A stretch of 64,000 nt of DNA from Paraburkholderia fungorum (GCF_900099835.1 NZ_FNKP01000003.1:868001-932000); one strand, 5' to 3'. Positions 1 to 10,201 are shown, numbered from the stretch's first letter. Notes: generated by a model from the sequence alone, not told the origin. Translations and numbers: made by a program.

Positions 1-1
1 C

Positions 2-505
2 ACGCTGTATCGCGTGAACGACAGCGGTGAGGTGCTTGCTCAGGACAACGGCTATGTGATCACCAACGGCCCCGCGATGAGCCCCGACCGGCGCACGCTG
101 TATCACAACGACACGATGCAGCGCGTGGTGTACGCGTTCGATGTCGCCGAAGACGGCGCGTTGTCGAACAGGCGCACGTTCGCCACCATTTCCGGCGACG
201 GCCACCCGGACGGCATGGCCGTCGATTCCGAAGGCTTCGTGTGGGTCGCGCTGTTCGGCGGATGGCGCATCGAGCGCTACTCGCCCGCGGGCGAACTGGT
301 CGAGCAGGTGCCGTTTCCGTGCGCCAACGTCACCAAGCTCGCGTTCGGCGGCGACGATCTGCAAACCGTGTATGCGTCGACGGCGTGGAAAGGTTTGTCG
401 GCCGCCGAACGTCAGCGGCAGCCGCAGGCGGGCGGCCTGTTCTCGTTTCGCGCGCCAGTGCCGGGGCAGCCTCAGGCGCAGTGCAAATGGGGCTTCGCGC
501 AATAG
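2..505 (+). CDS. SMP-30/gluconolactonase family protein (5' partial)
   Basis: C-terminal part of a six-bladed beta-propeller sugar lactonase; the reading frame is open to the left edge, so the start lies outside the window. Visible family features are the metal-site stretch ITNGPAMSPD, then HPDGMAVDSEGFVWVA, where the Asp of AVDSEG is the usual metal-binding/catalytic position. The expected role is hydrolysis of a sugar 1,4- or 1,5-lactone to the aldonic acid in the periplasm or cytoplasm. The downstream LacI regulator, transporter, aldonate dehydratase and FAH-type dehydratase fit a non-phosphorylative pentose pathway, in which this enzyme would act second, after a sugar dehydrogenase presumably lying upstream. 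Family call is firm; the sugar is unknown. Confidence 0.85.
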   Translation, partial: TLYRVNDSGEVLAQDNGYVITNGPAMSPDRRTLYHNDTMQRVVYAFDVAEDGALSNRRTFATISGDGHPDGMAVDSEGFVWVALFGGWRIERYSPAGELVEQVPFPCANVTKLAFGGDDLQTVYASTAWKGLSAAERQRQPQAGGLFSFRAPVPGQPQAQCKWGFAQ

Positions 506-613
506 CGCGTCAATACCGCCAGAGTCGCGATCCATGAAACCTGGCCCTGCCCGCAGTGTCGCCAGGTATCATGTGCGTTCTCTGACTTCTGCGCACTCGC
601 AGTGATCGATACC

Positions 614-1660
614 ATGACGTCCAGGCCGCCTGTTCCGCCCCGCATGTCCGATGTTGCCGAACGCGCCGGCGTGTCGAAGATGACCGTGTCCCGCGTATTG
701 GCCGGGCGCAGCGTGTCGCAGGCAACCCGCGAGCGGGTTCAGAAAGTGATCGACGAACTCGGCTATGTGGCCGATGCGGCGGCTGGCGCGTTGTCGTCGG
801 GGCGCTCGGAGTTCGTCGCGGTGCTGGTGCCGTCGCTTGCCAGTTCCAACTTTTCCGATACCGTGCGCGGCCTGAATGCCGCGTTGACCCCGCACGGCCT
901 GCAATTGTTGCTCGGCGATACCGACTACCGTCTGGAGCAGGAAGAACTGCTGGTTCGTTCGATGCTGCGTCATCAGCCGCGCTGTGTTGCGTTGACCGGC
1001 GGGCGGCATACCGAAGCGACGCGCACGCTGCTCAAGCGCGCGGGCATTCCGGTCGTCGAAATGTGGGACCTGCCCGCCGATCCGATCGACGCGGCTGTCG
1101 GCTTCTCGAACTCAACGGCGGCGCGCGCGATGGTCCGGCATCTGCATGCAGGTGGTTATCGGCGTATCGGGTTTATCGGCGGGGCGAGCGAGCGTGACCG
1201 GCGCGGGCTTGACCGGATGCGCGGGTATATCGCCGAAATGAAAGCCCTCGGTCTTGGCGAGCCACGCGTGATCCGCCTCGGCGATTCGCCGATCACGATG
1301 AGTCACGGCGCGCCCGCAATCGGCGCATTGCTCGAAGCGTGGCCCGACACCGACGCCGTGATGTGCGTGAGCGACATGTCGGCGTTCGGCGCAATGATGG
1401 AGTGCCATCGGCGCGGCTTGTCGGTGCCGGGCGATATCGCGATTGCAGGCTTCGGCAATTTCGAAGTGTCGTGGTGTTCGCAGCCGACCATCACGACGGT
1501 ATCGGTAGACGCTTACGGTATCGGACTGCGCGCGGGCGAAACGCTGCTCGCCGAACTGAAAGCGCGTGAAGCGGGCGGCGCTGGCAATGCGCCGGTTCCG
1601 ACGCAGCGCGCGAAAGCCGTCAAGATCGACTTCACCGTGATTCCTCGCGAAAGCACGTGA
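614..1660 (+). CDS. LacI-family transcriptional regulator
   Basis: About 348 residues. The N-terminal helix-turn-helix and hinge (MSDVAERAGVSKMTVSRVLAG) are typical of LacI/GalR proteins, followed by a periplasmic-binding-protein-like effector domain to the C-terminus (for example FIGGASERDRRG and PTITTVSVDAYGIG). An in-frame GTG at 602 would add four residues; neither start has a clear ribosome binding site. The gene lies between the lactonase and the transporter of the sugar-acid cluster. A GntR/GalR-style palindrome, GTTACCGGTAAC, sits 124 bases downstream in front of the transporter. It is therefore likely the local repressor, released by a sugar acid or its 2-keto-3-deoxy derivative (inference). 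Confidence 0.92.
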   Translation: MTSRPPVPPRMSDVAERAGVSKMTVSRVLAGRSVSQATRERVQKVIDELGYVADAAAGALSSGRSEFVAVLVPSLASSNFSDTVRGLNAALTPHGLQLLLGDTDYRLEQEELLVRSMLRHQPRCVALTGGRHTEATRTLLKRAGIPVVEMWDLPADPIDAAVGFSNSTAARAMVRHLHAGGYRRIGFIGGASERDRRGLDRMRGYIAEMKALGLGEPRVIRLGDSPITMSHGAPAIGALLEAWPDTDAVMCVSDMSAFGAMMECHRRGLSVPGDIAIAGFGNFEVSWCSQPTITTVSVDAYGIGLRAGETLLAELKAREAGGAGNAPVPTQRAKAVKIDFTVIPREST

Positions 1661-1783
1661 GCGGGCGCGGCTGAACGCATAGCGCCTCCGCATTACATTC
1701 CACCTGCGGTCCGGCGGCGCGGGTCAGGGATATCCCTTGGTTGTTCGGATGATTCACCACGCGTAACATCCACAGCATCAAAT

Positions 1784-1795
1784 GTTACCGGTAAC
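1784..1795. promoter_or_regulatory. LacI-type operator palindrome GTTACCGGTAAC
   Basis: A perfect 12-base palindrome 90 bases before the transporter start. GTAACAT (1763-1769) and ATGTTAC (1782-1788) form a further inverted pair overlapping it. It resembles the GntR/IdnR-type operators of enteric bacteria (ATGTTACC...GGTAACAT). The LacI regulator gene ends 123 bases upstream, which makes it the natural candidate ligand. Confidence 0.65.
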
Positions 1796-1884
1796 TTAAC
1801 CGGGGGCGCGAACGGCGCGGGTTTGAAGAAAACGCCCACCATCGCGCCACGCATTGCCAGAACAAATACGCAACGGAGATACGA

Positions 1885-3309
1885 ATGACCACAGCGCCTT
1901 CCACCAGCGCGACCCATCCCGCGGGGACCAGCGAGTTCGAGGAGCGCACCTATCGCAAGGTCGTGCGCCGCCTGCTGCCCGTGCTGCTGCTGTGCTACGT
2001 GGTGGCCTATCTGGACCGCGTCAACGTCGGCTTCGCGAAATTGCAGATGCTCGACGATCTCGGTCTGTCCGACACCATGTACGCAATCGGCGCCAGCGTG
2101 TTCTTCTGGGGCTATTTCATTTTCGAAGTACCCAGCAACGTATTTCTGCATAAGTACGGCGCGCGCTTCTGGATCGCGCGGATCATGTTCACATGGGGCA
2201 TCGTGTCGATGGCGCTCGCGTTCGTCGAACCGCTCGCGCACCTCGCACATGTCGAAACCGCGACCATGTTTTACGTGCTGCGCTTTCTGCTCGGTATCTG
2301 CGAGGCCGGTTTTTTCCCCGGCGTGATTCTGTACCTGAACTACTGGTTTCCGGCGCAACGCCAGAGCCGCGTGATGTCCGGCTTCCTGATCGCGATGCCG
2401 GTCAGCCTGATGCTCGGCGGCGTGATCTCCGGCTGGTTGATGGAGCACACGGCGGGGCTGTTCGGCTATCAGGGCTGGCAATGGATGCTGCTGCTCGAAG
2501 GCGTACCGTCGCTGCTGACCGCATTCGTCGTGTACTTCTCGCTCGACGACGGTATCGACCGCGCGCGCTGGCTGACGCCGCAGGAAAAGAGCCTGCTGGC
2601 CGCGAATCTGCAACGCGAAAGCACGCACAAGACCGCGCGTTTCGGCTCGGCCGTGCGCGATCCGCGAGTGTGGCTGCTGGTTGCCATCCTGCTGACTTTC
2701 AACACCGGCTTCTACGGCCTTGCCTTCTGGCTGCCGTCGATCATCAAGGCGACGGGCGTGCAGGATCCCTTGCATATCGGCTTGCTGACGGCTATTCCTT
2801 ATGGAGTGGCGATCATCGCAACGCTCGCCAACGCGTGGCATTCGAAGAAAACCGGTGAGCGGCGCCTGCATGCGGCGATTCCTGCGCTGATCGGCGGAAT
2901 CGGGCTGATTCTGAGCGCGGCGTTTGCGCATCAGATCGTGCTCGCCATCACGTTCCTGACCATTGCAACGGCCGGCATCCTCGCGTTGATGCCGATTTAC
3001 TGGACCTTCCCGGGCCAGTTGCTGTCAGGCGCGGCGGCTGCCGCCGGCATCGCGATGATCAACGCAATCGGCAATCTGTCCGGCTTTACGGGCTCGATGA
3101 TTACGGCAGTCGCCAAGAACGTGACCGGCGATATCAACAACGGTACCTATGCGCTCGGTGCGTGCCTGCTGGTCAGCTGTGTGCTGATCCTGCTCGTGCC
3201 GCGCAGCATGCTGGCACGCAACGCATCGGCCGATGGCGGCAAGCCCAGCCACGCACCGCGTGCCATGGAACACGCAAGCGGTTCAACCCTCCCCATGACA
3301 GAGAGATAA
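1885..3309 (+). CDS. MFS transporter, anion:cation symporter (ACS) type
   Basis: 474 residues with about 12 membrane segments. The N-terminus has the ACS signature YLDRVNVGFAKLQM in the first loop and FEVPSNVFLHKYGAR near TM2/3, as in sugar-acid (glucarate, galactonate), phthalate and tartrate permeases. The ATG is preceded by a purine-rich CAACGGAG stretch. It should import an organic anion by proton symport. Position between the regulator and the aldonate dehydratase suggests the substrate is the pathway's sugar acid. The dehydratase gene starts five bases after the stop, so the two are co-transcribed. Confidence 0.9.
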   Translation: MTTAPSTSATHPAGTSEFEERTYRKVVRRLLPVLLLCYVVAYLDRVNVGFAKLQMLDDLGLSDTMYAIGASVFFWGYFIFEVPSNVFLHKYGARFWIARIMFTWGIVSMALAFVEPLAHLAHVETATMFYVLRFLLGICEAGFFPGVILYLNYWFPAQRQSRVMSGFLIAMPVSLMLGGVISGWLMEHTAGLFGYQGWQWMLLLEGVPSLLTAFVVYFSLDDGIDRARWLTPQEKSLLAANLQRESTHKTARFGSAVRDPRVWLLVAILLTFNTGFYGLAFWLPSIIKATGVQDPLHIGLLTAIPYGVAIIATLANAWHSKKTGERRLHAAIPALIGGIGLILSAAFAHQIVLAITFLTIATAGILALMPIYWTFPGQLLSGAAAAAGIAMINAIGNLSGFTGSMITAVAKNVTGDINNGTYALGACLLVSCVLILLVPRSMLARNASADGGKPSHAPRAMEHASGSTLPMTER

Positions 3310-3314
3310 GCAAC

Positions 3315-5099
3315 ATGTCAGCATCCACACCGCGCCGGCTGCGTAGCCAGGAATGGTTCGACGACCCATCGCACGCGGATATGACGGCGCTGTACGTCGA
3401 ACGTTTCATGAACTACGGCCTGACGCGCGAAGAGCTTCAGTCGGGTCGTCCGATCATCGGCATTGCGCAGACGGGCAGCGACCTCGCGCCTTGCAATCGC
3501 CACCATATCGAACTGGCGGCGCGCACGAAGGCGGGCATTCGCGATGCGGGCGGAATTCCGATGGAGTTTCCGGTTCATCCGCTCGCGGAACAGAGCCGCC
3601 GGCCGACCGCCGCGCTCGACCGCAACCTCGCCTACCTCGGCCTCGTTGAAATCCTGCACGGCTTTCCGCTCGACGGCGTCGTGCTGACCACCGGTTGCGA
3701 CAAGACCACGCCCGCGCTACTGATGGCAGCCGCGACCGTGGACATGCCCGCTATCGTGCTGTCGGGCGGTCCGATGCTCGACGGCTGGCATGAAGGCAAG
3801 CGGGTCGGTTCGGGCACGGTCATCTGGCACGCGCGGAATCTGCTGGCGACCGGCGAAATCGACTACGAAGGCTTCATGCAACTGACGACCGCATCGTCGC
3901 CTTCCATCGGCCACTGCAACACGATGGGCACCGCGCTGTCGATGAACGCGATCGCCGAGGCGCTCGGCATGTCGCTGCCCGGTTGCGCGAGCATTCCGGC
4001 GGCGTATCGCGAGCGCGGCCAGATGGCGTATGCAACGGGCAAGCGCATCGTCGACCTCGTGCGTGACGACGTGCGTCCGTCGCACATCATGACGAAGGAA
4101 GCATTTGAAAACGCGATTGTCGTGGCGTCGGCGTTGGGCGCGTCGAGCAACTGCCCGCCGCATCTGATTGCGATTGCGCGCCACATCGGCGTGGAGTTGA
4201 GTCTCGACGACTGGCAGCGTGTGGGCGAGCAGGTGCCGCTGATCGTCAACTGCATGCCCGCGGGCGAATTCCTCGGCGAGAGTTTTCACCGCGCGGGCGG
4301 CGTGCCTGCCGTGTTCCAGGAACTCAGGAAGGCCGACCTCGTGCATGGTGAATGTCTCACCGTGTCGGGCCGCACGATTGCCGAGATCGCAGATCAGGCG
4401 CCGACGCCCGATCGCGACGTCATCAAGACGACCGACGAGCCGCTCAAGCATGGCGCGGGTTTCATCGTGCTGTCCGGCAATTTCTTCGACAGTGCGATCA
4501 TGAAGATGTCGGTGGTCGGCGATGCTTTCCGTCAGACCTATCTGAGCGAGCCGGGCGCGGAAAATACCTTCGAGGCACGCGCGATCGTGTTCGACGGTCC
4601 CGAGGATTATCACGCGCGTATCAACGACCCGTCGCTCGAAATCGACCAGCACTGCATTCTGGTGATTCGCGGCGCGGGCACGGTCGGTTATCCGGGCAGC
4701 GCCGAAGTGGTGAACATGGCGCCGCCCGCTGAACTCGTGCGCCAGGGCATCACGTCGCTGCCTACTCTGGGCGACGGACGTCAGAGCGGCACGTCCGCGA
4801 GTCCGTCGATTCTCAACATGTCGCCGGAAGCGGCGGTTGGCGGCGGAATTGCGCTGCTGCGCACGAACGACCGTATCCGCGTGGATCTGAATTCGCGCAG
4901 CGTGAACGTGCTGGTCGACGAAGATGAACTCGCGCGACGCCGCGAAACAGCGACCTTCGAGATTCCCCCGGCGCAGACGCCGTGGCAGGAGCTGTATCGC
5001 AAGACCGTCGGCCAGCTGTCGACCGGCGGCTGTCTCGAACCGGCGACGCTTTATCTCAAGGTGATTGCCGAGCGTGGCAATCCGCGGCATTCGCATTGA
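3315..5099 (+). CDS. IlvD/Edd-family sugar-acid dehydratase (arabonate/xylonate dehydratase-like)
   Basis: 594 residues from the ATG at 3315 (an upstream in-frame extension runs inside the transporter gene and is not used). The three cysteines of the [2Fe-2S]-type family are visible: APCNRHH (Cys60), TGCDKTTPA (Cys128) and IGHCNTMG (Cys201). GTSASPSILNMSPE near residues 490-510 matches the conserved C-terminal segment. Family members dehydrate D-xylonate, L-arabonate or related aldonates to 2-keto-3-deoxy acids. The following FAH-type dehydratase argues for the Weimberg-type route to 2-oxoglutarate semialdehyde. True dihydroxy-acid dehydratase of isoleucine/valine synthesis is less likely because of the sugar-acid neighbours. 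Confidence 0.9.
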   Translation: MSASTPRRLRSQEWFDDPSHADMTALYVERFMNYGLTREELQSGRPIIGIAQTGSDLAPCNRHHIELAARTKAGIRDAGGIPMEFPVHPLAEQSRRPTAALDRNLAYLGLVEILHGFPLDGVVLTTGCDKTTPALLMAAATVDMPAIVLSGGPMLDGWHEGKRVGSGTVIWHARNLLATGEIDYEGFMQLTTASSPSIGHCNTMGTALSMNAIAEALGMSLPGCASIPAAYRERGQMAYATGKRIVDLVRDDVRPSHIMTKEAFENAIVVASALGASSNCPPHLIAIARHIGVELSLDDWQRVGEQVPLIVNCMPAGEFLGESFHRAGGVPAVFQELRKADLVHGECLTVSGRTIAEIADQAPTPDRDVIKTTDEPLKHGAGFIVLSGNFFDSAIMKMSVVGDAFRQTYLSEPGAENTFEARAIVFDGPEDYHARINDPSLEIDQHCILVIRGAGTVGYPGSAEVVNMAPPAELVRQGITSLPTLGDGRQSGTSASPSILNMSPEAAVGGGIALLRTNDRIRVDLNSRSVNVLVDEDELARRRETATFEIPPAQTPWQELYRKTVGQLSTGGCLEPATLYLKVIAERGNPRHSH

Positions 5100-5115
5100 A
5101 GTGCAAGTTGCAGAG

Positions 5116-5151
5116 CCGCGCCTGATAGCCGATATCGAGCGCGGTTTTTTT
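5116..5151 (+). terminator. intrinsic terminator-like hairpin with T7 tract
   Basis: CCGCGC (5116-5121) pairs with GCGCGG (5139-5144), directly followed by seven T residues. It lies in the 84-base gap between the aldonate dehydratase and the FAH-family gene, so it would end or attenuate the upstream transcript inside what is otherwise one pathway. Confidence 0.7.
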
Positions 5152-5183
5152 GTCTCCCAACTTTCCTGAAGATATCTATTTCC

Positions 5184-6371
5184 ATGTCCGCAACTTCCCC
5201 CTCCAGTTTCCTCCCGAGCGATGTCGATCAGGCGCTGCTCGTGGGCCGCGTGTGGCGTAAAAGCGATCAGCACGAAGGTCCGTGCGTGGTCGTCGTGCGT
5301 AACGGCGAGGTGTTCGACATCACCGCAACCGTGCCGACCACGGCCGATCTGTTCGAGCGCGAAAACGCTGCGCAGGTCGCGCGTACGGCGCCCGGCGTGT
5401 CGCTCGGCGCGGTCGCCGATCTGATCGCGGCTAACGTGCCCGGTGCCGCTGCGTCCTCCGTGCGACTGCTCGCGCCGTGCGACATCCAGGCGATCAAGGC
5501 ATGCGGCGTCACGTTCGCGGTGAGCCTGATCGAGCGCGTCATCGAGGAACAGGCGGGCGGCGATCCGGCGAAGGCGAAGGAAGTGCGCGAAACCATCGCG
5601 TCGATGATCGGCACGGATCTGTCGAAGATCGAGCCGGGCTCGGAAGCGGCGATGAAGTTGAAGGCCGAACTCGAACGACGCGGTGCGTGGTCGCAATACA
5701 TGGAAGTCGGCATCGGTCCCGACGCGGAAGTGTTCTCGAAGTCGCAGCCGATGTCGGCGGTTGGTTTCGGCGCGGACGTGGGTCTGCTGGCCGCGTCGAC
5801 CTGGAACAACCCGGAGCCGGAAATTGTGCTGGCGGTGAATAGCCGTGGCGAGATCGTCGGCGCGACGCTCGGCAACGACGTGAACCTGCGCGATATCGAA
5901 GGCCGTTCGGCGTTGCTGCTCGGCAAGTGCAAGGACAACAACGGCTCGTGCGCGATTGGTCCGTTCGTGCGTCTGTTCGACGACACGTTCTCGCTCGACT
6001 CGGTGCGCTCGGCCAGCGTTGCGCTGCGGGTGGAAGGCGCCGACGATGATTTCGTGCTCGAAGGCGTGAGCCACATGAGCGAGATCAGCCGCGACCCGGC
6101 CGACCTCGTGTCGCAGACGTGGGGACGTCATCACCAGTACCCGGACGGCTTCATGCTGTTCCTCGGCACGATGTTCTCGCCGATCAAGGACCGCGATGCA
6201 GCGGGCGGCGGTTTCACTCATCACCTCGGCGACGTGGTGACGATTTCGACGTCGCAACTGGGCGCGCTGACCAACACGGTCCGCCTGAGCACGGAAATCG
6301 AGCCATGGACGTTCGGCGTGCGCGCGCTTTACCGCAATCTGGCCGCGCGCGGTTTGCTGGGCGCTGAGTGA
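5184..6371 (+). CDS. FAH-family 2-keto-3-deoxy-pentonate dehydratase (XylX/KdaD-like)
   Basis: 395 residues, the usual length of the XylX/KdaD group of fumarylacetoacetate hydrolase-fold enzymes, which convert 2-keto-3-deoxy-xylonate or -arabinonate to 2-oxoglutarate semialdehyde. The FAH catalytic region is recognisable: SLIERVIEEQ, EPEIVLAVNSRGEIVGATLGNDVNLRDIEGR with the metal-ligand Glu/Asp residues, then CAIGPFVRL. It is separated from the aldonate dehydratase by a terminator-like hairpin, so it may also have its own promoter. A semialdehyde dehydrogenase to finish the route is not adjacent here and may lie to the left of the window. Substrate stereochemistry cannot be read from sequence. 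Confidence 0.85.
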   Translation: MSATSPSSFLPSDVDQALLVGRVWRKSDQHEGPCVVVVRNGEVFDITATVPTTADLFERENAAQVARTAPGVSLGAVADLIAANVPGAAASSVRLLAPCDIQAIKACGVTFAVSLIERVIEEQAGGDPAKAKEVRETIASMIGTDLSKIEPGSEAAMKLKAELERRGAWSQYMEVGIGPDAEVFSKSQPMSAVGFGADVGLLAASTWNNPEPEIVLAVNSRGEIVGATLGNDVNLRDIEGRSALLLGKCKDNNGSCAIGPFVRLFDDTFSLDSVRSASVALRVEGADDDFVLEGVSHMSEISRDPADLVSQTWGRHHQYPDGFMLFLGTMFSPIKDRDAAGGGFTHHLGDVVTISTSQLGALTNTVRLSTEIEPWTFGVRALYRNLAARGLLGAE

Positions 6372-6564
6372 GCGGTGTGACGAGCCATGGCGTAAGCGGT
6401 GGCTGAACCACCTTCGGCTTCGAAGCGTAATTTTTGTCGCCTCCGTCCGGCTTCAGACCAGCAGGTTTGAAGCCGAGCGGCGCAGGGCAGTCTACGTGGC
6501 TCAGTCGAAAACGCGGAGGGGAGGCAGAAGCCGCCGGAAATCCGGAGGCGGAGGTTCTGACGTG

Positions 6565-6601
6565 AAAAACCCGCGATCGCCGTACAAGGCACGATCGCGG
6601 G
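6565..6601 (-). terminator. intrinsic terminator of the DUF4148 gene
   Basis: A 10-base perfect stem, CCCGCGATCG (6570-6579) with CGATCGCGGG (6592-6601). On the minus strand the stem is followed by GTTTTTC, so it reads as a rho-independent terminator for the gene at 6678-6947. Confidence 0.75.
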
Positions 6602-6613
6602 TTCGGTATTTCA

Positions 6614-6650
6614 TGTAGCGGAGCGCGGTGGGGACACGCGCTCCGCTACA
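6614..6650. repeat. 14-base perfect inverted repeat (hairpin)
   Basis: TGTAGCGGAGCGCG (6614-6627) and its exact complement CGCGCTCCGCTACA (6637-6650) with a nine-base loop. It lies between the DUF4148 stop codon and the terminator, without a T tract of its own; a 3'-end stabilising stem is one possibility. Confidence 0.7.
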
Positions 6651-6677
6651 TCAACAGCATTTGCAGCTTGATACAGC

Positions 6678-6947
6678 TTACTGCGCGACTGCGTGGCCTT
6701 CTTGCGACGAACCGCTGGTGACGCCACCCACTGCGCTGTTTTGAGCAGCAACGCGTGCTTCAGCAGCCTGGACGTTCGCCGGATATTCGTTCGGGTTCGA
6801 ACGTGCCGGGTTGTAACCAGCCTTTTCGATCTGAACCAGTTGTTCACGCACTTGAGCGCGGGTCAGGGGTTGGTTCGACTGGGCGAAAACAGCAACCGGA
6901 GCAGCAAGGGTAGCGGCGATAACAACGGCTTGAACGAGCGACTTCAT
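6678..6947 (-). CDS. DUF4148 domain-containing small secreted protein
   Basis: 89 residues from the ATG at 6947, which is preceded by the ribosome site CTGGAGG; an in-frame upstream ATG (6992) would run through that site. A cleavable signal peptide (MKSLVQAVVIAATLAAPVAVFAQ) is followed by LTRAQVREQLVQIEKAGYNP, the DUF4148 core that is common and multicopy in Burkholderia. The C-terminal third is low in complexity (Ala, Ser, Gly). It is exported to the periplasm; its function is not established. It is followed by two strong hairpins, one a terminator. Confidence 0.88.
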   Translation of the reverse strand: MKSLVQAVVIAATLAAPVAVFAQSNQPLTRAQVREQLVQIEKAGYNPARSNPNEYPANVQAAEARVAAQNSAVGGVTSGSSQEGHAVAQ

Positions 6948-7329
6948 GATTACTACCTCCAGAGATTTGTCTTGTTTAGGCTGCGAACTCATTCGTTTGC
7001 AGCAGTGATGACAGTCTAGGAGTCGGGGAAACTAGGGTAAATACCTAATTTATGAAATCACTGTTGCCAAAATTAAAACAATGTGGGGGTTGAAGGTCGC
7101 ATTTTGCGGAAATTAATACGCATGTTTCAAACATTGGGATTTGAGTGTTGCTTTGCGCGGCGCGGCTCTCCGTAGAGATGCGGTGTGTGTGGGACGGTCC
7201 GGAGGTGAGTTTTTTCTGAGGGCTGCGCGGCTTTGGGCCAGGTGGGGCCGCCCCCGATGCGACCTCTGTTTTCTCATATCGGACAAATTTTGCTGACGAA
7301 AGGGGCGGGGTAACGCAGATGTTGGCGCC
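6948..7329. other. upstream region of the DUF4148 gene, no gene seen
   Basis: No supported coding region. An AT-rich stretch includes a near-palindrome with arms TAGG and CCTA around GTAAATA (7033-7047), about 85 bases upstream of the DUF4148 start, plausibly part of its promoter or an operator. Confidence 0.5.
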
Positions 7330-7806
7330 TCACTTTCTCCGGATATTGTTTTTCATAAGGAAGAAAGTCAGGGCAGCAATCACCAACGCTAACGCAATGC
7401 CGAACGGAGCGATTTCACGCGATCCATCCCATGCCACCGCTTCGCGCAGAAACAGAACCGCAAGGACGGCAATGACGACGCTGACCAGATTCCCCTTCAG
7501 GTCTTCGAGATTGCTGACTTCGAGCCACTTCGGCAGCGGCAGTTTGTCATCGACGAACAGCGAATAGAGGCCAATGCTGATGATGTAGACCGCAATCGCG
7601 ATCAGGAATACGTCGACAGCTTCCACGATTCCAACCGCGAATATCTTGACCGACTTGGTAGTGAACGAGCGATTCCGGATGGCATCAACGGCGTTCGTGT
7701 ACAGGACTACCGCCTCGTAAAGAATCAGCGCCAACGAACCCAGAAACGTTCCGACGACCGGAACGACCATGATGTAACGGCTCGAAGCCAGGATACGTCG
7801 TACCAT
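7330..7806 (-). CDS. YqhA/UPF0114-family inner-membrane protein
   Basis: 158 residues with about four membrane segments: residues 12-32 (VVPVVGTFLGSLALILYEAV), 54-80, 105-122 and 133-150. The pattern of an N-terminal RYIMVVPVVGT motif, a DVFLIAIAVYIISIGLYSLFV central helix and a conserved LPKWLEVSNLEDLK loop fits the YqhA (UPF0114) family. No biochemical role is known for the family. The gene stands alone, with the rrn upstream region on one side and a 380-base gap on the other. Confidence 0.85.
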   Translation of the reverse strand: MVRRILASSRYIMVVPVVGTFLGSLALILYEAVVLYTNAVDAIRNRSFTTKSVKIFAVGIVEAVDVFLIAIAVYIISIGLYSLFVDDKLPLPKWLEVSNLEDLKGNLVSVVIAVLAVLFLREAVAWDGSREIAPFGIALALVIAALTFFLMKNNIRRK

Positions 7807-8290
7807 CAGAAACCTCTGTCGGCATGATTGGGCGAGTTGGGCTAGATCACACTTTGCGTCGGTGCTGCATCAATGAGTTCGACCTTCCGGCTCAGAATTT
7901 ATAAGTGAAGTGATGAGGGGAATCAAGCGGACGATCTGGCTGCCCGCGTGTATGACGAAGTATAGATCCGTCGATTGATTCAAATTCGAGCAAGCGGGAT
8001 TGGCGAATGAATCTGCGGCAATGATGCTGCGTTAGTGACGGCGTGGATCCATCTGGCCAGGTATGGATGCGACGCAGTTGATGACGCGCGCAGTATCGTC
8101 TTCGTGCGAAGAGGTCCGGCCTCCACGAATAGAACGCGCTGCCCGATCTCGTGTTCTTCCTGCGCGAATAGCGACAGGCCAAATCTTCTGTGCCCTTTTC
8201 TGGCGAACAGAGAACTTATCGAATCGAGCGAACGCAGCAGAACTTTGCATGAGAGGAGTAGTTCTGCTTCTGCCTTCTTTCTGAGCAACA
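7807..8290. other. noncoding stretch before the rrn promoter
   Basis: Open frames of up to about 138 codons occur on both strands but have no recognisable domain or ribosome site, and some overlap the rrn promoter. No gene is supported. Confidence 0.5.
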
Positions 8291-8351
8291 CAGAAAAGAA
8301 AAAATTATTTGCGCGAAGGGTGTTGACCAATGCGTTTTCAGTCTGCATAAT
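8291..8351 (+). promoter_or_regulatory. rrn P1 promoter with UP element
   Basis: TTGACC (8323-8328), a 17-base spacer, then CATAAT (8346-8351), followed by a GC-rich discriminator (TCGCCTCCC). Directly upstream is an A/T-rich tract (AGAAAAGAAAAAATTATT, about 8293-8310) in the position of an UP element. This is the layout of a strong stringently controlled rRNA promoter, about 255 bases before the 16S 5' end. Confidence 0.85.
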
Positions 8352-8401
8352 TCGCCTCCCGTTAGATGACGGACGCGAAGAAAGCAGAGCTTCCAAGCGA
8401 A

Positions 8402-8446
8402 TGATCTTTAAAAATTAACAGCCGATAAGTGTGGGCGCTTGATGCG
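8402..8446 (+). promoter_or_regulatory. rrn leader: boxA-like element and pre-16S processing stem (5' arm)
   Basis: TGATCTTTAAAA (8402-8413) resembles boxA of the antitermination system. ACAGCCGATAAG (8418-8429) and CGCTTGATGCG (8436-8446) are complementary to CTTATCGGCTGT (10172-10183) and CGCATCAAGTG (10148-10158) just after the 16S gene, forming the long-range RNase III stem that releases pre-16S rRNA. Confidence 0.75.
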
Positions 8447-8606
8447 CGATGCGAGCGGATCTTTCGGGGTCTGCTGCAAAGCAAAAGTATCAAGTCTCAC
8501 ACAGTAATGAAAGGAAGGTTTTTCTGTCTTCGGACAGATGAATCATTCGTCAGTACGTTGAGTGAGCGACCGGTTCTTAACGGAACCGAAAAACAGTAAC
8601 AGGTTT

Positions 8607-10137
<1,531 letters not shown>

Positions 10138-10201
10138 CTCGAGCTAACGCATCAAGTGTTGAGCGCTCACGCTTATCGGCTGTAAATCAAGACAGACTCA
10201 G

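Larger units (their letters stand above)
6372..6677. other. intergenic stretch with hairpins, no gene seen
   Basis: No convincing coding region. It contains an imperfect inverted repeat (GGCTTCA 6449-6455 with TGAAGCC 6468-6474) and the two strong hairpins listed separately. Confidence 0.6.

Noticed and set aside
3717..6257. 846-codon open frame on the minus strand opposite the two dehydratases
   Set aside because: Antisense shadow of two clearly coding genes in GC-rich DNA; composition is Arg/His-rich with no domain.
7980..8396. 138-codon minus-strand frame before the rrn operon
   Set aside because: It runs through the rrn promoter and UP element, lacks a ribosome site and shows no domain.
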